From Alteribacter lacisalsi (GTDB lineage: Bacteria > Bacillota > Bacilli > Bacillales > Salisediminibacteriaceae): DNA of 64,000 nucleotides. Made by a program: the position numbers and the translations under genes. The notes below the pieces were generated by a model. That model was not told the origin of the DNA, made no database searches, and saw nothing but the letters and a program-made list of their open reading frames with translations. Numbering within the stretch: position 1 is the stretch's first letter; every line of letters starts with the position of its first letter. The DNA lies in contig NZ_PDOF01000001.1 of the NCBI RefSeq assembly GCF_003226345.1, positions 1,116,001-1,180,000 on the forward strand. The letters run 5' to 3'. Below are positions 9,020-16,888 of this stretch, piece after piece.

Positions 9020-9256
9020 TTGCGTCTAAGTGAAATCAGTAATAAGGAAATTATCGATTTTCATAAAGGGGAGCGTCTTGGTGTTCTCGGCCAGACAGAT
9101 CTGGTTATTGATGAACGTACAGGTCAGATCCAGGCCTTCGTTATCCCCACACTGAAGTGGTTTGGACTCGGTAAACGGGATAAGGAAGTAACTGTATACT
9201 GGCATCAGATAAAGAAGATAGGAACGGATATGATTATTATCGAAGTCCAGCCCTGA
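9020..9256 (+). CDS. ymxH: YmxH, YlmC/YmxH family PRC-barrel sporulation protein
   Basis: A 78-residue PRC-barrel protein of the YlmC/YmxH family, found only in endospore formers and usually annotated as a sporulation protein. It starts MRLSEISNKEIIDFHKGERL, with the typical DLVIDERTGQIQAFVIP core and a closing KKIGTDMIIIE strand. TTG at 9020 follows GAGGGGGGAG. It precedes dpaA, as in B. subtilis, but a terminator and a sigma-K promoter separate the two. Confidence 0.9.
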   Translation: MRLSEISNKEIIDFHKGERLGVLGQTDLVIDERTGQIQAFVIPTLKWFGLGKRDKEVTVYWHQIKKIGTDMIIIEVQP

Positions 9257-9284
9257 ACGTCTGCCATCCGGCAGGCGTTTTTTT
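9256..9284 (+). terminator. Rho-independent terminator after ymxH
   Basis: AACGTCTGCC (9256-9265) pairs with GGCAGGCGTT (9270-9279) across ATCC and is followed by a T run. The stem starts at the stop codon. Confidence 0.85.
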
Positions 9285-9443
9285 ATTGTTTGAAATGACT
9301 AAACTGGAAGGTTCGCTTCACGCCGTCCCTTCGCTTGCCGGCATCACAGCTGCAAGCGAACGCCTGCAGTGTATAAAACAACCATCTTTACGAGAAGAGC
9401 TGAAGAGAAAAGAAAAACAGACCGGCTTCGTTCTGTCTCTTCC

Positions 9444-9473
9444 GCACATCTGGAAGTACGGATACATAGAATG
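9444..9473 (+). promoter_or_regulatory. Sigma-K promoter of the dipicolinate synthase operon
   Basis: GCACA at 9444-9448 and CATAGAATG at 9465-9473 are separated by exactly 16 bases, close to the sigma-K consensus (-35 MACA, -10 CATAnnnTA). In B. subtilis spoVFAB is transcribed in the mother cell by sigma-K RNA polymerase. The element lies 66 bases before the dpaA start. The rest of the spacer (9285-9443) shows nothing recognisable. Confidence 0.6.
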
Positions 9474-9539
9474 TGGATGAAGAACATCGCAAGCAGGTTC
9501 CCCTTTAGTACAGATATGGGAAGAAAGGGGAGAAGAAGA

Positions 9540-10442
9540 GTGCTGACGGATATGCACGTAGTGATTATTGGCGGCGACGCAAGGCAACTTGAAATTATAC
9601 GAAAGCTTTCTCAACTTGATGCAAAAGTGTCTCTGGTCGGTTTCGATCAGCTGGATGACGGATTTGCAGGAGCAAAAAAACAGTCACTCCAGACGCTCGA
9701 TCCCTTGACTGTGGATGCGGTTGTTCTGCCGGTTAGCGGCATGAATTCAAAGGGAGAAGTCGAATCCATTTTCTCGGGAGAACCGGTTAAGCTCACATCC
9801 GAGTGGCTCACCCGGACGAACAAAACAACGACTGTCTATTCAGGAATTTCAACCGAATCATTAAGAGCACTTCTTGATAAAAGCAATCGGCCGTTTACAG
9901 AGGTGTTCAGCCGCGATGATGTGGCCATCTATAATTCGATTCCTACGGCAGAAGGGACGATTATGATGGTAATTCAGCACACTGATACCACGATCCACTC
10001 ATCGGACATTATTGTGCTCGGATTCGGCAGAGTGGGCATGACGACAGCCCGGACGTTAAGCAGTCTAGGGGCTAATGTCAAGGTTGCTGCGCTAGGAACT
10101 GAGCTTCTGGCAAGGGCATTCGAAATGGGGATGAAACCGGTTAGTCTGACAGAACTGAAGGAACACGCAGGTCAGGCTGATGTGATTATCAACACCATTC
10201 CTGCAAATGTTCTGACTGCAGAAATTATCGGTAAAATGCAGCCCCACGCCCTGATCGTTGATCTTGCAAGTAAGCCTGGGGGAACGGATTTCCGTTTTGC
10301 TGAAAAAAGGGGAATAAAAGCTCTGCTTGCCCCTGGACTGCCCGGCATTGTAGCACCAAAAACAGCCGGCAGAATTTTTGCCAATGTCCTTGGATCGCTG
10401 CTTACAGAGCAGTGGGAAAAAAGAAAAGGAGGGGCATCCTGA
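9540..10442 (+). CDS. dpaA: Dipicolinate synthase subunit A
   Basis: SpoVFA is the NAD(P)-binding subunit of dipicolinic acid synthase, which oxidises the dihydrodipicolinate-pathway intermediate to DPA in the mother cell for storage in the spore core. The 300-residue chain starts MLTDMHVVIIGGDARQLEII (N-terminal dinucleotide-like fold) and has a second Rossmann segment, VLGFGRVGMTTARTLSSLGA, in the middle, then LLAPGLPGIVAPKTAG near the end. The start is GTG at 9540, chosen because it follows AAAGGGGAG and matches the B. subtilis start; a 57-codon upstream extension has no homology. The stop overlaps the dpaB ATG. Confidence 0.96.
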   Translation: MLTDMHVVIIGGDARQLEIIRKLSQLDAKVSLVGFDQLDDGFAGAKKQSLQTLDPLTVDAVVLPVSGMNSKGEVESIFSGEPVKLTSEWLTRTNKTTTVYSGISTESLRALLDKSNRPFTEVFSRDDVAIYNSIPTAEGTIMMVIQHTDTTIHSSDIIVLGFGRVGMTTARTLSSLGANVKVAALGTELLARAFEMGMKPVSLTELKEHAGQADVIINTIPANVLTAEIIGKMQPHALIVDLASKPGGTDFRFAEKRGIKALLAPGLPGIVAPKTAGRIFANVLGSLLTEQWEKRKGGAS

Positions 10443-11035
10443 TGTCACTTGAAGGGAAACATATTGGATTTGGTCTGACCGGATCACACTGTACCTACGA
10501 AGAAGTTATGCCTGAAATGGAGAAACTTGTAAAACTCGGTGCGAAGGTGACACCGTTTGTTACGTACACTGTTTCACATACTGACACAAAATTCGGAAAA
10601 AGTGAGGACTGGATTCAGCGGATTCAGAGTATTACCTCTGAGCCGATTGTGAACACGATTCCAAAAGCAGAGCCGTTTGGTCCGAAAACACCGCTGGACT
10701 GTATGGTTATTGCCCCGTTGACCGGAAATTCCACCAGTAAATTTGCCAATGCTCTTACGGATTCTCCCGTTTTAATGGGTGCCAAAGCCACACTGCGGAA
10801 CGGGAAGCCTGTTGTTCTTGGCATTTCTACAAATGACGCCCTTGGTTTAAACGGTGTAAACATTATGAGACTCATGGCGACGAAAAACATCTACTTTATT
10901 CCTTTTGGCCAGGACCATCCTTATAAAAAGCCAAATTCCCTAGTAGCGGACATGACAAAGCTGAGCGCTGCTGTGGAGGCGGCCCTTAAAGGGGAGCAGG
11001 TACAGCCTGTTTTGGTCGAAAGGTATAGTCAATAA
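10442..11035 (+). CDS. dpaB: Dipicolinate synthase subunit B
   Basis: SpoVFB is the flavoprotein-like (UbiX/Dfp fold) subunit of dipicolinate synthase. The 197-residue protein has the N-terminal GFGLTGSHCTYEEVMPEMEKL segment, the central VIAPLTGNSTSKFANALTDSPV motif and VLGISTNDALGLN. ATG at 10442 overlaps the dpaA TGA by one base, so the two subunits are co-translated. It is 197 residues, as expected. Downstream lies a spacer with a perfect palindrome and then asd; in B. subtilis the operon continues into asd-dapG-dapA, which supply the DPA precursor. Confidence 0.96.
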   Translation: MSLEGKHIGFGLTGSHCTYEEVMPEMEKLVKLGAKVTPFVTYTVSHTDTKFGKSEDWIQRIQSITSEPIVNTIPKAEPFGPKTPLDCMVIAPLTGNSTSKFANALTDSPVLMGAKATLRNGKPVVLGISTNDALGLNGVNIMRLMATKNIYFIPFGQDHPYKKPNSLVADMTKLSAAVEAALKGEQVQPVLVERYSQ

Positions 11036-11103
11036 TGAAAAAAAACGTTATACTTGCTAAAATGGAATAACAGCAGGAAATTCTTCTGTGCATATACGAG
11101 ACA

Positions 11104-11130
11104 CGTAGTTAAGGGAATCCCTTAACTACG
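11104..11130. promoter_or_regulatory. Perfect 27-base palindrome before asd
   Basis: CGTAGTTAAGGGA (11104-11116) and TCCCTTAACTACG (11118-11130) form a 13-bp inverted repeat around one base. There is no T run after it, so it is not a standard terminator. It ends about 50 bases before the asd start and could be an operator or an mRNA hairpin protecting the asd-dapG-dapA message; both are inference. Confidence 0.55.
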
Positions 11131-11180
11131 TTGTGTTATGTCATGCTGGTAAAAAAGAGAGAAACAGAGAGGAGAATTGC

Positions 11181-12233
11181 ATGTCTGATCAATCAAAAAA
11201 ATTCCGTGTAGCGGTCGTCGGTGCTACAGGGGCAGTAGGACAGGAAATGCTTCGTACGCTTGAACGGAGACAGTTCCCGGCTGAATCCCTTCTTCCGTTA
11301 TCGTCGAGCCGTTCTGCCGGAACAAAGCTCATTTTTAACGGACAAGAAGTCGAAGTACAGGAAGCAGCACCTGAGTCTTTTGAAAATATCGATCTCGCTC
11401 TTTTCAGTGCAGGAGGGTCCATATCAAAGAAACTGGCCCCGGAGGCTGCGAAACGCGGCGCTATCGTTGTGGATAATACGAGTGCTTTCAGAATGGATGA
11501 AGATGTTCCGCTCGTCGTGCCGGAAGTGAACCCGGACCACCTCGATGATCATCAGGGTATCATTGCTAATCCAAACTGTTCCACCATTCAGATGGTTGCA
11601 GCTCTGGAGCCTGTCAGGAAGGCATTTGGTTTAAACAGAATTATTGTGAGCACCTATCAGGCCGTTTCAGGTGCCGGGGCGGACGCGATTGATGAAATGT
11701 ACGATCAGTCAAGAGCCGTCCTTGAGGGAAAAAAGGCTGAAGCTAACATCCTGCCTGTTTCAGGTGACAAGAAGCATTATCAGATTGCTTTTAATGCCGT
11801 TCCGCAGATCGATCTTTTTCAGGAAAACGGCTTTACATTTGAAGAGATGAAAATGATTAATGAAACAAAAAAGATTACGGGAGATCCGGATTTGAGTGTC
11901 GCAGCCACCTGTGTGCGCCTTCCCGTTGAAACCGGTCACAGTGAATCAGTCTTTTTTGAAGTTAATCATGACGGTGTGACGAAAGAAGATGTTTTCCGCG
12001 TGCTTAAAGAGGCTCCGGGAGTGACTGTCATGGATGATCCATCCGAGCAGCTTTATCCGATGGCTGTGGATGCTGCCGGAAAAGACGATGTATTTGTAGG
12101 ACGTCTCAGAAAAGATCTTACTGATGACAGAGGCTTTCACTGCTGGATCGTTGCAGACAACCTTCTTAAAGGCGCAGCTTTGAACAGTGTCCAGATAGCA
12201 GAGACGCTGGTTCAAAAAGGGCTGCTCAAGTAA
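11181..12233 (+). CDS. asd: Aspartate-semialdehyde dehydrogenase
   Basis: This enzyme reduces aspartyl phosphate to aspartate semialdehyde with NADPH, the branch point to lysine/DAP/DPA and to threonine/methionine. The 350-residue protein has the NADP-binding GATGAVG at 14-20, the catalytic Cys133 in NPNCSTIQ, and the ETGHSESVFFEV segment of the C-terminal domain. ATG at 11181 follows AGAGAGGAG; an in-frame upstream ATG at 11133 overlaps the palindrome region and has no homology. It sits 145 bases after dpaB and 16 bases before dapG, forming a DPA/lysine unit. Confidence 0.97.
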   Translation: MSDQSKKFRVAVVGATGAVGQEMLRTLERRQFPAESLLPLSSSRSAGTKLIFNGQEVEVQEAAPESFENIDLALFSAGGSISKKLAPEAAKRGAIVVDNTSAFRMDEDVPLVVPEVNPDHLDDHQGIIANPNCSTIQMVAALEPVRKAFGLNRIIVSTYQAVSGAGADAIDEMYDQSRAVLEGKKAEANILPVSGDKKHYQIAFNAVPQIDLFQENGFTFEEMKMINETKKITGDPDLSVAATCVRLPVETGHSESVFFEVNHDGVTKEDVFRVLKEAPGVTVMDDPSEQLYPMAVDAAGKDDVFVGRLRKDLTDDRGFHCWIVADNLLKGAALNSVQIAETLVQKGLLK

Positions 12234-12249
12234 AAATCAGAGGTGGCTT

Positions 12250-13467
12250 ATGGACATAATAGTACAGAAGTTCGGCGGGTCGTCTCTTAAGACAGCCGAG
12301 ATGAGGGAAAAAGCTGCCGCCCATGTCAGGAAAGCAGTAAGTCCCGGCACAAAAGTGGTCGTCGTCGTGTCGGCAATCGGCAGAACCGGAGACCCATACG
12401 CAACAGATACCCTATTAAATTTAGCCGGAGGCAGCAGGACCCTCGTTTCTCCAAGAGAGCAGGATCTGCTTGCTTCGTGCGGAGAAGCGATTTCAGCAGT
12501 GGTATTCTCCCAGCTGCTAAATGAAAAAGGAATAAAAGCGGAAGCCTTTACCGGGTCAGAAGCAGGGTTTCGGACAAACGATGACTATACCAATGCCAAA
12601 ATTACCGAGATGGAAATGAGTGCTTTCAGTGAAAAGCTGGAATCACTCGATGTGGCTGTTGTCACTGGTTTTCAGGGGGCTTCTCCATCAGGTACAGTAG
12701 CCACGCTCGGAAGAGGCGGCTCAGACACGTCAGCAACCGCCCTTGGTGCGGCGCTGCAGGCGAAGTACGTTGATATTTTCACAGATGTGGAAGGCATTAT
12801 GACTGCCGATCCTCGTGTGGTTCAAAAAGCAAAACCGCTCACAGTCGCCACATATAATGAAATTTGCAACATGGCCTATCAAGGTGCTAAAGTTATTCAT
12901 CCCCGTGCGGTTGAAATTGCCATGCAGGCGAAGGTGCCGATCAGAATCCGTTCTACTTTCTCTGATGGAGAGGGAACATTGATTACAGCATCTGCCGGGA
13001 ATACAGCAGGCATGGATGTGGAAGAGCGAACGATAACGGGAATTGCCCACGTGAGCAACGTTACGCAGATAAAAGTATCAGCCAGGGACGGAGAATACGA
13101 TTTACAGTCGAAAGTATTTAAAGCAATGGCCAGTGAAAATATCAGTGTCGACTTTATTAACATACAGCCATTAGGTGTAGCCTATACTGTTAAGGATGAC
13201 GTTGCAGCGCGGGCAGTACATGTGCTGGAGTCAATGGGACTGAATCCGGAAACGAACACCAATTGTGCGAAGGTGTCTGCCGTCGGTGCAGGGATGACAG
13301 GTGTGCCTGGTGTGACTTCCCGGATTGTGGAGGCACTTTCCAGCCGAAACATCCAGATTCTGCAGTCCGCAGACTCCCATACAACGATCTGGGTGCTTGT
13401 GAAAGAGTCGGATATGAACGAAGCTGTCAACGCCCTTCATGATATGTTTTTAGGGCAGGAAGAATGA
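12250..13467 (+). CDS. dapG: Aspartokinase I (DAP-responsive)
   Basis: Aspartokinase phosphorylates aspartate at the entry of the aspartate pathway. The 405-residue chain has the kinase signature VQKFGGSSL at its start, the substrate region LGRGGSDTSATALGAAL in the middle (with VDIFTDVEGIMTADPR), and two ACT domains in the C-terminal third for allosteric control. Position between asd and dapA identifies it as the DapG isoform (diaminopimelate-inhibited in B. subtilis), used for cell wall and spore DPA. ATG at 12250 follows AGAGGTGG. Confidence 0.95.
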   Translation: MDIIVQKFGGSSLKTAEMREKAAAHVRKAVSPGTKVVVVVSAIGRTGDPYATDTLLNLAGGSRTLVSPREQDLLASCGEAISAVVFSQLLNEKGIKAEAFTGSEAGFRTNDDYTNAKITEMEMSAFSEKLESLDVAVVTGFQGASPSGTVATLGRGGSDTSATALGAALQAKYVDIFTDVEGIMTADPRVVQKAKPLTVATYNEICNMAYQGAKVIHPRAVEIAMQAKVPIRIRSTFSDGEGTLITASAGNTAGMDVEERTITGIAHVSNVTQIKVSARDGEYDLQSKVFKAMASENISVDFINIQPLGVAYTVKDDVAARAVHVLESMGLNPETNTNCAKVSAVGAGMTGVPGVTSRIVEALSSRNIQILQSADSHTTIWVLVKESDMNEAVNALHDMFLGQEE

Positions 13468-13489
13468 CCAGATTTAGGAGTTGATCAAC

Positions 13490-14362
13490 ATGAACTTTGG
13501 AAAGATTATCACGGCTATGGTGACCCCGTTTGATTCAAAGGGGAATGTGGATTTTCAGAAAACCTCAAAAGTCATTGAGTATCTGATAGCCAACGGCTCG
13601 GACGGGATCGTCGTAGCCGGTACAACAGGAGAATCTCCTACCCTGTCACAGGAAGAAAAGCTGGCTCTTTTCGAACATGCTGCTAAAGTAGCTGATAAGA
13701 GAATTCCGGTGATCGCCGGAACCGGCTCCAACAATACGTACCAGAGTGTGGAATTCACGAAAAAAGCGGAGAAGACCGGCGTCGATGCAGTTATGCTGGT
13801 GGTTCCGTATTATAACAAACCGTCCCAGAGAGGCATATACGAACATTTCCGTACGATCGCTGCCAAGACCAGGCTGCCGGTGATGCTTTACAATGTACCT
13901 GGACGTACTGTTGCCAATATGCTTCCTGAAACAGTCATAGAACTTTCCAAAATTGATAACATCGTCAGTGTTAAGGACGCAAGCGGAAACCTGGATCACA
14001 TTACGGAAATTATCGATGGTACACCTGAGAATTTCACCGTTTATTCAGGTGAAGACGGGCTGACCCTGCCGATTATGAGTGTAGGAGGCGACGGTGTCGT
14101 CAGTGTGGCATCCCACGTTCTCGGCAACGAAATGCAGGAGATGGTAAAAGCCTATGTAAGCGGCAATGTCAAGGAAGCGGCTGCGATACACCGGAAGATC
14201 CTTCCGGTCATGAACGGTCTCTTTGCAGCTCCGAGTCCCTCCCCTGTGAAAACAGCACTTCAGCTGAAAGGGCTGGATGCAGGCGGTGTCAGACTTCCGC
14301 TGGTTCCCCTTACATCAGAGGAGCGAACCGCGCTGTCATCCCTGCTTCAATCACTAAAATAA
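13490..14362 (+). CDS. dapA: 4-hydroxy-tetrahydrodipicolinate synthase
   Basis: DapA condenses pyruvate with aspartate semialdehyde, the committed step to DAP, lysine and dipicolinate. The 290-residue TIM barrel has GTTGES (44-49), Tyr134 in MLYNVPGRT and the Schiff-base Lys162 in VSVKDASGN. The ATG at 13490 lies 9 bases after TTTAGGAG and gives the B. subtilis start MNFG; the in-frame TTG at 13481 is rejected because it abuts the ribosome-binding site. The downstream neighbour is an IS remnant, so the usual link to rnjB is broken by about 790 bases. Confidence 0.96.
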   Translation: MNFGKIITAMVTPFDSKGNVDFQKTSKVIEYLIANGSDGIVVAGTTGESPTLSQEEKLALFEHAAKVADKRIPVIAGTGSNNTYQSVEFTKKAEKTGVDAVMLVVPYYNKPSQRGIYEHFRTIAAKTRLPVMLYNVPGRTVANMLPETVIELSKIDNIVSVKDASGNLDHITEIIDGTPENFTVYSGEDGLTLPIMSVGGDGVVSVASHVLGNEMQEMVKAYVSGNVKEAAAIHRKILPVMNGLFAAPSPSPVKTALQLKGLDAGGVRLPLVPLTSEERTALSSLLQSLK

Positions 14363-14407
14363 TAAAAAAGAGGCTGGGACAAAACAGTCTCTAACTAAGA
14401 AAAAAAC

Positions 14408-14438
14408 GTGCCAACTATCGCTTTTCGATAGTTGGCAC
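14408..14438. terminator. Hairpin at the 3' side of the IS copy A transposase
   Basis: GTGCCAACTATCG (14408-14420) and CGATAGTTGGCAC (14426-14438) form a 13-bp perfect stem. It is flanked by A and T runs on the two strands, so it could terminate transcription both from dapA and from the transposase remnant. Confidence 0.6.
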
Positions 14439-14480
14439 CGTTTTGTATGTTTATAAATGTTTATAAGCCTTGATTGCAGT

Positions 14481-14684
14481 TTACTTTCTCAAGTTCACCG
14501 CCATCCAGGCAACTCCTATTTCGTTTTTAACCTTCTTTTTGCCTCTCACCGACACTCGGGTGAAACGTAAATTAGCCATCAGAAATCCGAAGGCTGGCTC
14601 TACATCGATCTTACGATTCCCGTAGATCTCGCTGGTTTCCTCGTCTGAAAGCACTTCCTGAATATAGGCTTTTGATTTTCCCAC
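14481..14684 (-). pseudogene. IS1182-family transposase, C-terminal fragment (copy A)
   Basis: About 67 residues with the family C-terminal pattern: EVLSDEETSEIYGNRKIDVEPAFGFL, then LRFTRVSVRGKKKVKNEIG and a closing NLRK. This is only the last part of a transposase that is normally around 450 residues long. The sequence just upstream (on the minus strand) still resembles the preceding transposase residues seen in copy B but is shifted by one base, so there is a frameshift as well as a large deletion. It cannot encode an active transposase. Family assignment rests on recognition of this C-terminal pattern, without a search. Confidence 0.75.
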
Positions 14685-14790
14685 TTCTCATTGTAATGAC
14701 CCTTGCGTATATTTCCTTCCTATATCTCTGATTCGGTTGTATTGCGGTGATTTAACTTAATCAGAAGATATCCTTCTTGTGTACATATAA

Positions 14791-14915
14791 GTTGATTGTT
14801 CAAAAATCACGAGACGCCTGCGGGAAAAGCAAGAGCTGAAGATCCACCGGGGCGATCTTCCCCGGTTAGCTGAAGCCTTGCCCGCGGCAAGCGAGTGTAT
14901 TTTTGATCAATCAAC
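14791..14915. repeat. 125-base palindromic insertion with R1 repeat, inside IS copy A
   Basis: The ends GTTGATTGTTCAAAAATCAC and GTGTATTTTTGATCAATCAAC are near-perfect inverted repeats. The centre (14811-14896) is an R1-type repeat with CCTGCGGGAAAAGC at one side and TTGCCCGCGGCAAGCG at the other. The same 125-base unit is at the equivalent place in copy B (42248-42372), so it was present before the two copies separated. Confidence 0.7.
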
Positions 14916-15067
14916 CAAGAAAATACTGACTACATCAAAACGTCTTCACCGACGGTGTGGGCTCCAGCGGAGTTTTGTCCCATCCTCTTTATTGTTGCCG
15001 GCCTCAATGCAAACACGTTCATACACAATATTGCAGTGAAAGATTTTCCTCTACATCCACATCGTTC

Positions 15068-15097
15068 TTGTCTTTCATTTTGAGGGTACGTTATACT
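15068..15097 (+). promoter_or_regulatory. Sigma-A type promoter of rnjB
   Basis: TTGTCT (15068-15073) with TATACT (15092-15097), or TTATAC with a 17-base spacer, located about 55 bases before the rnjB start and downstream of the IS remnant. Confidence 0.5.
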
Positions 15098-15150
15098 ACA
15101 GACAGTGACAAGTACGGGATGAAAGCAAAAAAATTAGGAGGAAACCGAGA

Positions 15151-16818
15151 TTGGCTAACAAAAAAACAGAACGCATTCGCCTCTTTGCCCTCGGTGGCAT
15201 TGGAGAGATCGGAAAAAATATGTATGTAGCAGAACTGGATGATGACATCATTATCCTCGACGGAGGACTGATGTTCCCGGATGACGATATGCTCGGAGTG
15301 GATATTGTTATACCCGACATGTCTTATCTTATTGAAAACAGGGACCGTATTAGAGGAGTTGTCCTATCTCATGGACACGAAGACAATATTGGTGCTATTC
15401 CATACCTGCTAAAGGAAGTGAACGTACCGGTATACGGAAGCCGCCTTACCCTGGCTTTTGTCCGGGATCTCTGCAGGGATCTTAAAGGGTGTCCGGATCC
15501 TCAACTGAACGAGATCGACTCAGACTCTAAAATACAAATCGGCAGATCGCCGGTTACGTTTTTCCATGTTACACACAGTATCCCCGGGTCGCTTGGAATT
15601 TGTATACACACTTCACAGGGCCCGATCGTTTACACGGGTGATTTTAAACTGGACCCGACCCCGATTGACGGCAGGGAAACAGAGCTCGGCAAACTGGCGG
15701 CCCTGGGAGAAAAAGGCGTACTTTGCCTCCTTTCAGACAGTATGAATGCAGAGAAGCCCGGGGTCAGTCTGAGTGAGTCCCGTGTTGGGAGAAGTCTGAA
15801 CGAAGCTTTTTACGATGCACCAGGGCGCATGATTGTGTCTGTATTTTCAACGAATATTACAAGAATTCAGCAGACGCTTGAAGAAGCAGAACGGACAGGC
15901 AGAAAGGTCGTTCCCGCAGGGGGCGGCATGAGACGCGTGATCGAAACAGCTTCGAACCACGACTACTTGTCATTCTCACCGGATCTCATTGTAGGTCCTG
16001 AAGAAGCCGGCAGTCTTGAAGATAATCGTGTTGTTATTCTGACAGCCGGCAGTAAAGGAGAACCGCTCAGCGCCCTTTCACAGATGGCAAAAGGAACGCA
16101 CCGCCATATAAAGGTGAAACCGACAGACAGAGTCATCATTTCCGCTGCCCCGTCACCGGGGAACGAGAAGTCGATTTCACAGACAATCGATCTCCTTCAC
16201 CGGGCAGGCGCGGACGTTGTATACGGCCCGAATACGGTTCATGCATCCGGTCACGGGTCCCAGGAGGAACTGAAACTGATGCTGAATCTGATCAAGCCCC
16301 GTTACTTTATTCCAGTACACGGAGAGTACAGAATGCAGCATGCCCATGGGCGTCTTGCTGAAAACTGCGGCATCCCGGCAAAGAGTATCTTTCTTCTCGA
16401 CCGCGGGGAATGTGTTGAATTTGAACAGCGCAGGGCACGGCAGACCGGCAAGGTGCCGGTAGGGAATGTCCTTATTGACGGTCTTGGAATCGGTGACGTC
16501 GGAAATATTGTGCTGCGCGACCGCCGGCTTCTGTCAAAAGACGGGATTATTGTGATTGTCGTTACGCTGAACAGACGTTCGAACGAGTGCATTGCGGGTC
16601 CTGATATTATTTCAAGAGGCTTTGTCTACGTGAGGGAATCAGAAGATCTTATTAATGAAGCCGAGGCTCTGGTGACAAAAACACTGGCTGCATGCCAGGA
16701 ACAGCGTATTATGGAATGGTCTCAGATCAAAAACAGCATCCGCGATACTTTGGGCCGATTCCTGTATGAAAAAACGAAACGACGTCCAATGATCATGCCG
16801 ATTATCATGGAATCCTGA
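15151..16818 (+). CDS. rnjB: Ribonuclease J2
   Basis: A 555-residue beta-CASP metallo-beta-lactamase RNase, identical in length to B. subtilis RNase J2, which forms a complex with RNase J1 for mRNA turnover. The metal motif reads SHGHEDN at 73-79, with Asn79 where J1 enzymes have His; the same position is lost in B. subtilis J2, in line with its weak activity. YTGDFKLD, the beta-CASP region and HASGHGSQEELKLM (a further His motif) follow, then PVHGEYRM and the C-terminal domain ending PMIMPIIME. TTG at 15151 is the start, preceded by TTAGGAGG. It precedes tepA as in B. subtilis. Confidence 0.94.
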   Translation: MANKKTERIRLFALGGIGEIGKNMYVAELDDDIIILDGGLMFPDDDMLGVDIVIPDMSYLIENRDRIRGVVLSHGHEDNIGAIPYLLKEVNVPVYGSRLTLAFVRDLCRDLKGCPDPQLNEIDSDSKIQIGRSPVTFFHVTHSIPGSLGICIHTSQGPIVYTGDFKLDPTPIDGRETELGKLAALGEKGVLCLLSDSMNAEKPGVSLSESRVGRSLNEAFYDAPGRMIVSVFSTNITRIQQTLEEAERTGRKVVPAGGGMRRVIETASNHDYLSFSPDLIVGPEEAGSLEDNRVVILTAGSKGEPLSALSQMAKGTHRHIKVKPTDRVIISAAPSPGNEKSISQTIDLLHRAGADVVYGPNTVHASGHGSQEELKLMLNLIKPRYFIPVHGEYRMQHAHGRLAENCGIPAKSIFLLDRGECVEFEQRRARQTGKVPVGNVLIDGLGIGDVGNIVLRDRRLLSKDGIIVIVVTLNRRSNECIAGPDIISRGFVYVRESEDLINEAEALVTKTLAACQEQRIMEWSQIKNSIRDTLGRFLYEKTKRRPMIMPIIMES

Positions 16819-16888
16819 TTCCGGCTTTGAATGAAAGTCACCCCTCTTTTCCATACTATCGGTAGAGTATGAAGGAGGAGGCACTAAC

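Larger units (their letters stand above)
14368..14989 (-). mobile_element. Decayed IS1182-like element, copy A
   Basis: The ends are AAGAGGCTGGGACAAAAC (14368-14385) and GTTTTGTCCCATCCTCTT (14972-14989), an 18-bp inverted repeat with one mismatch. Inside, reading on the minus strand, are a hairpin like that before kbl's terminator, a 125-base nested palindromic insertion (14791-14915), a stretch matching the leader of copy B, a transposase C-terminal fragment, and a strong hairpin. Compared with copy B (42166-43010) most of the transposase is missing in both. No clear target duplication was identified. Confidence 0.75.
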
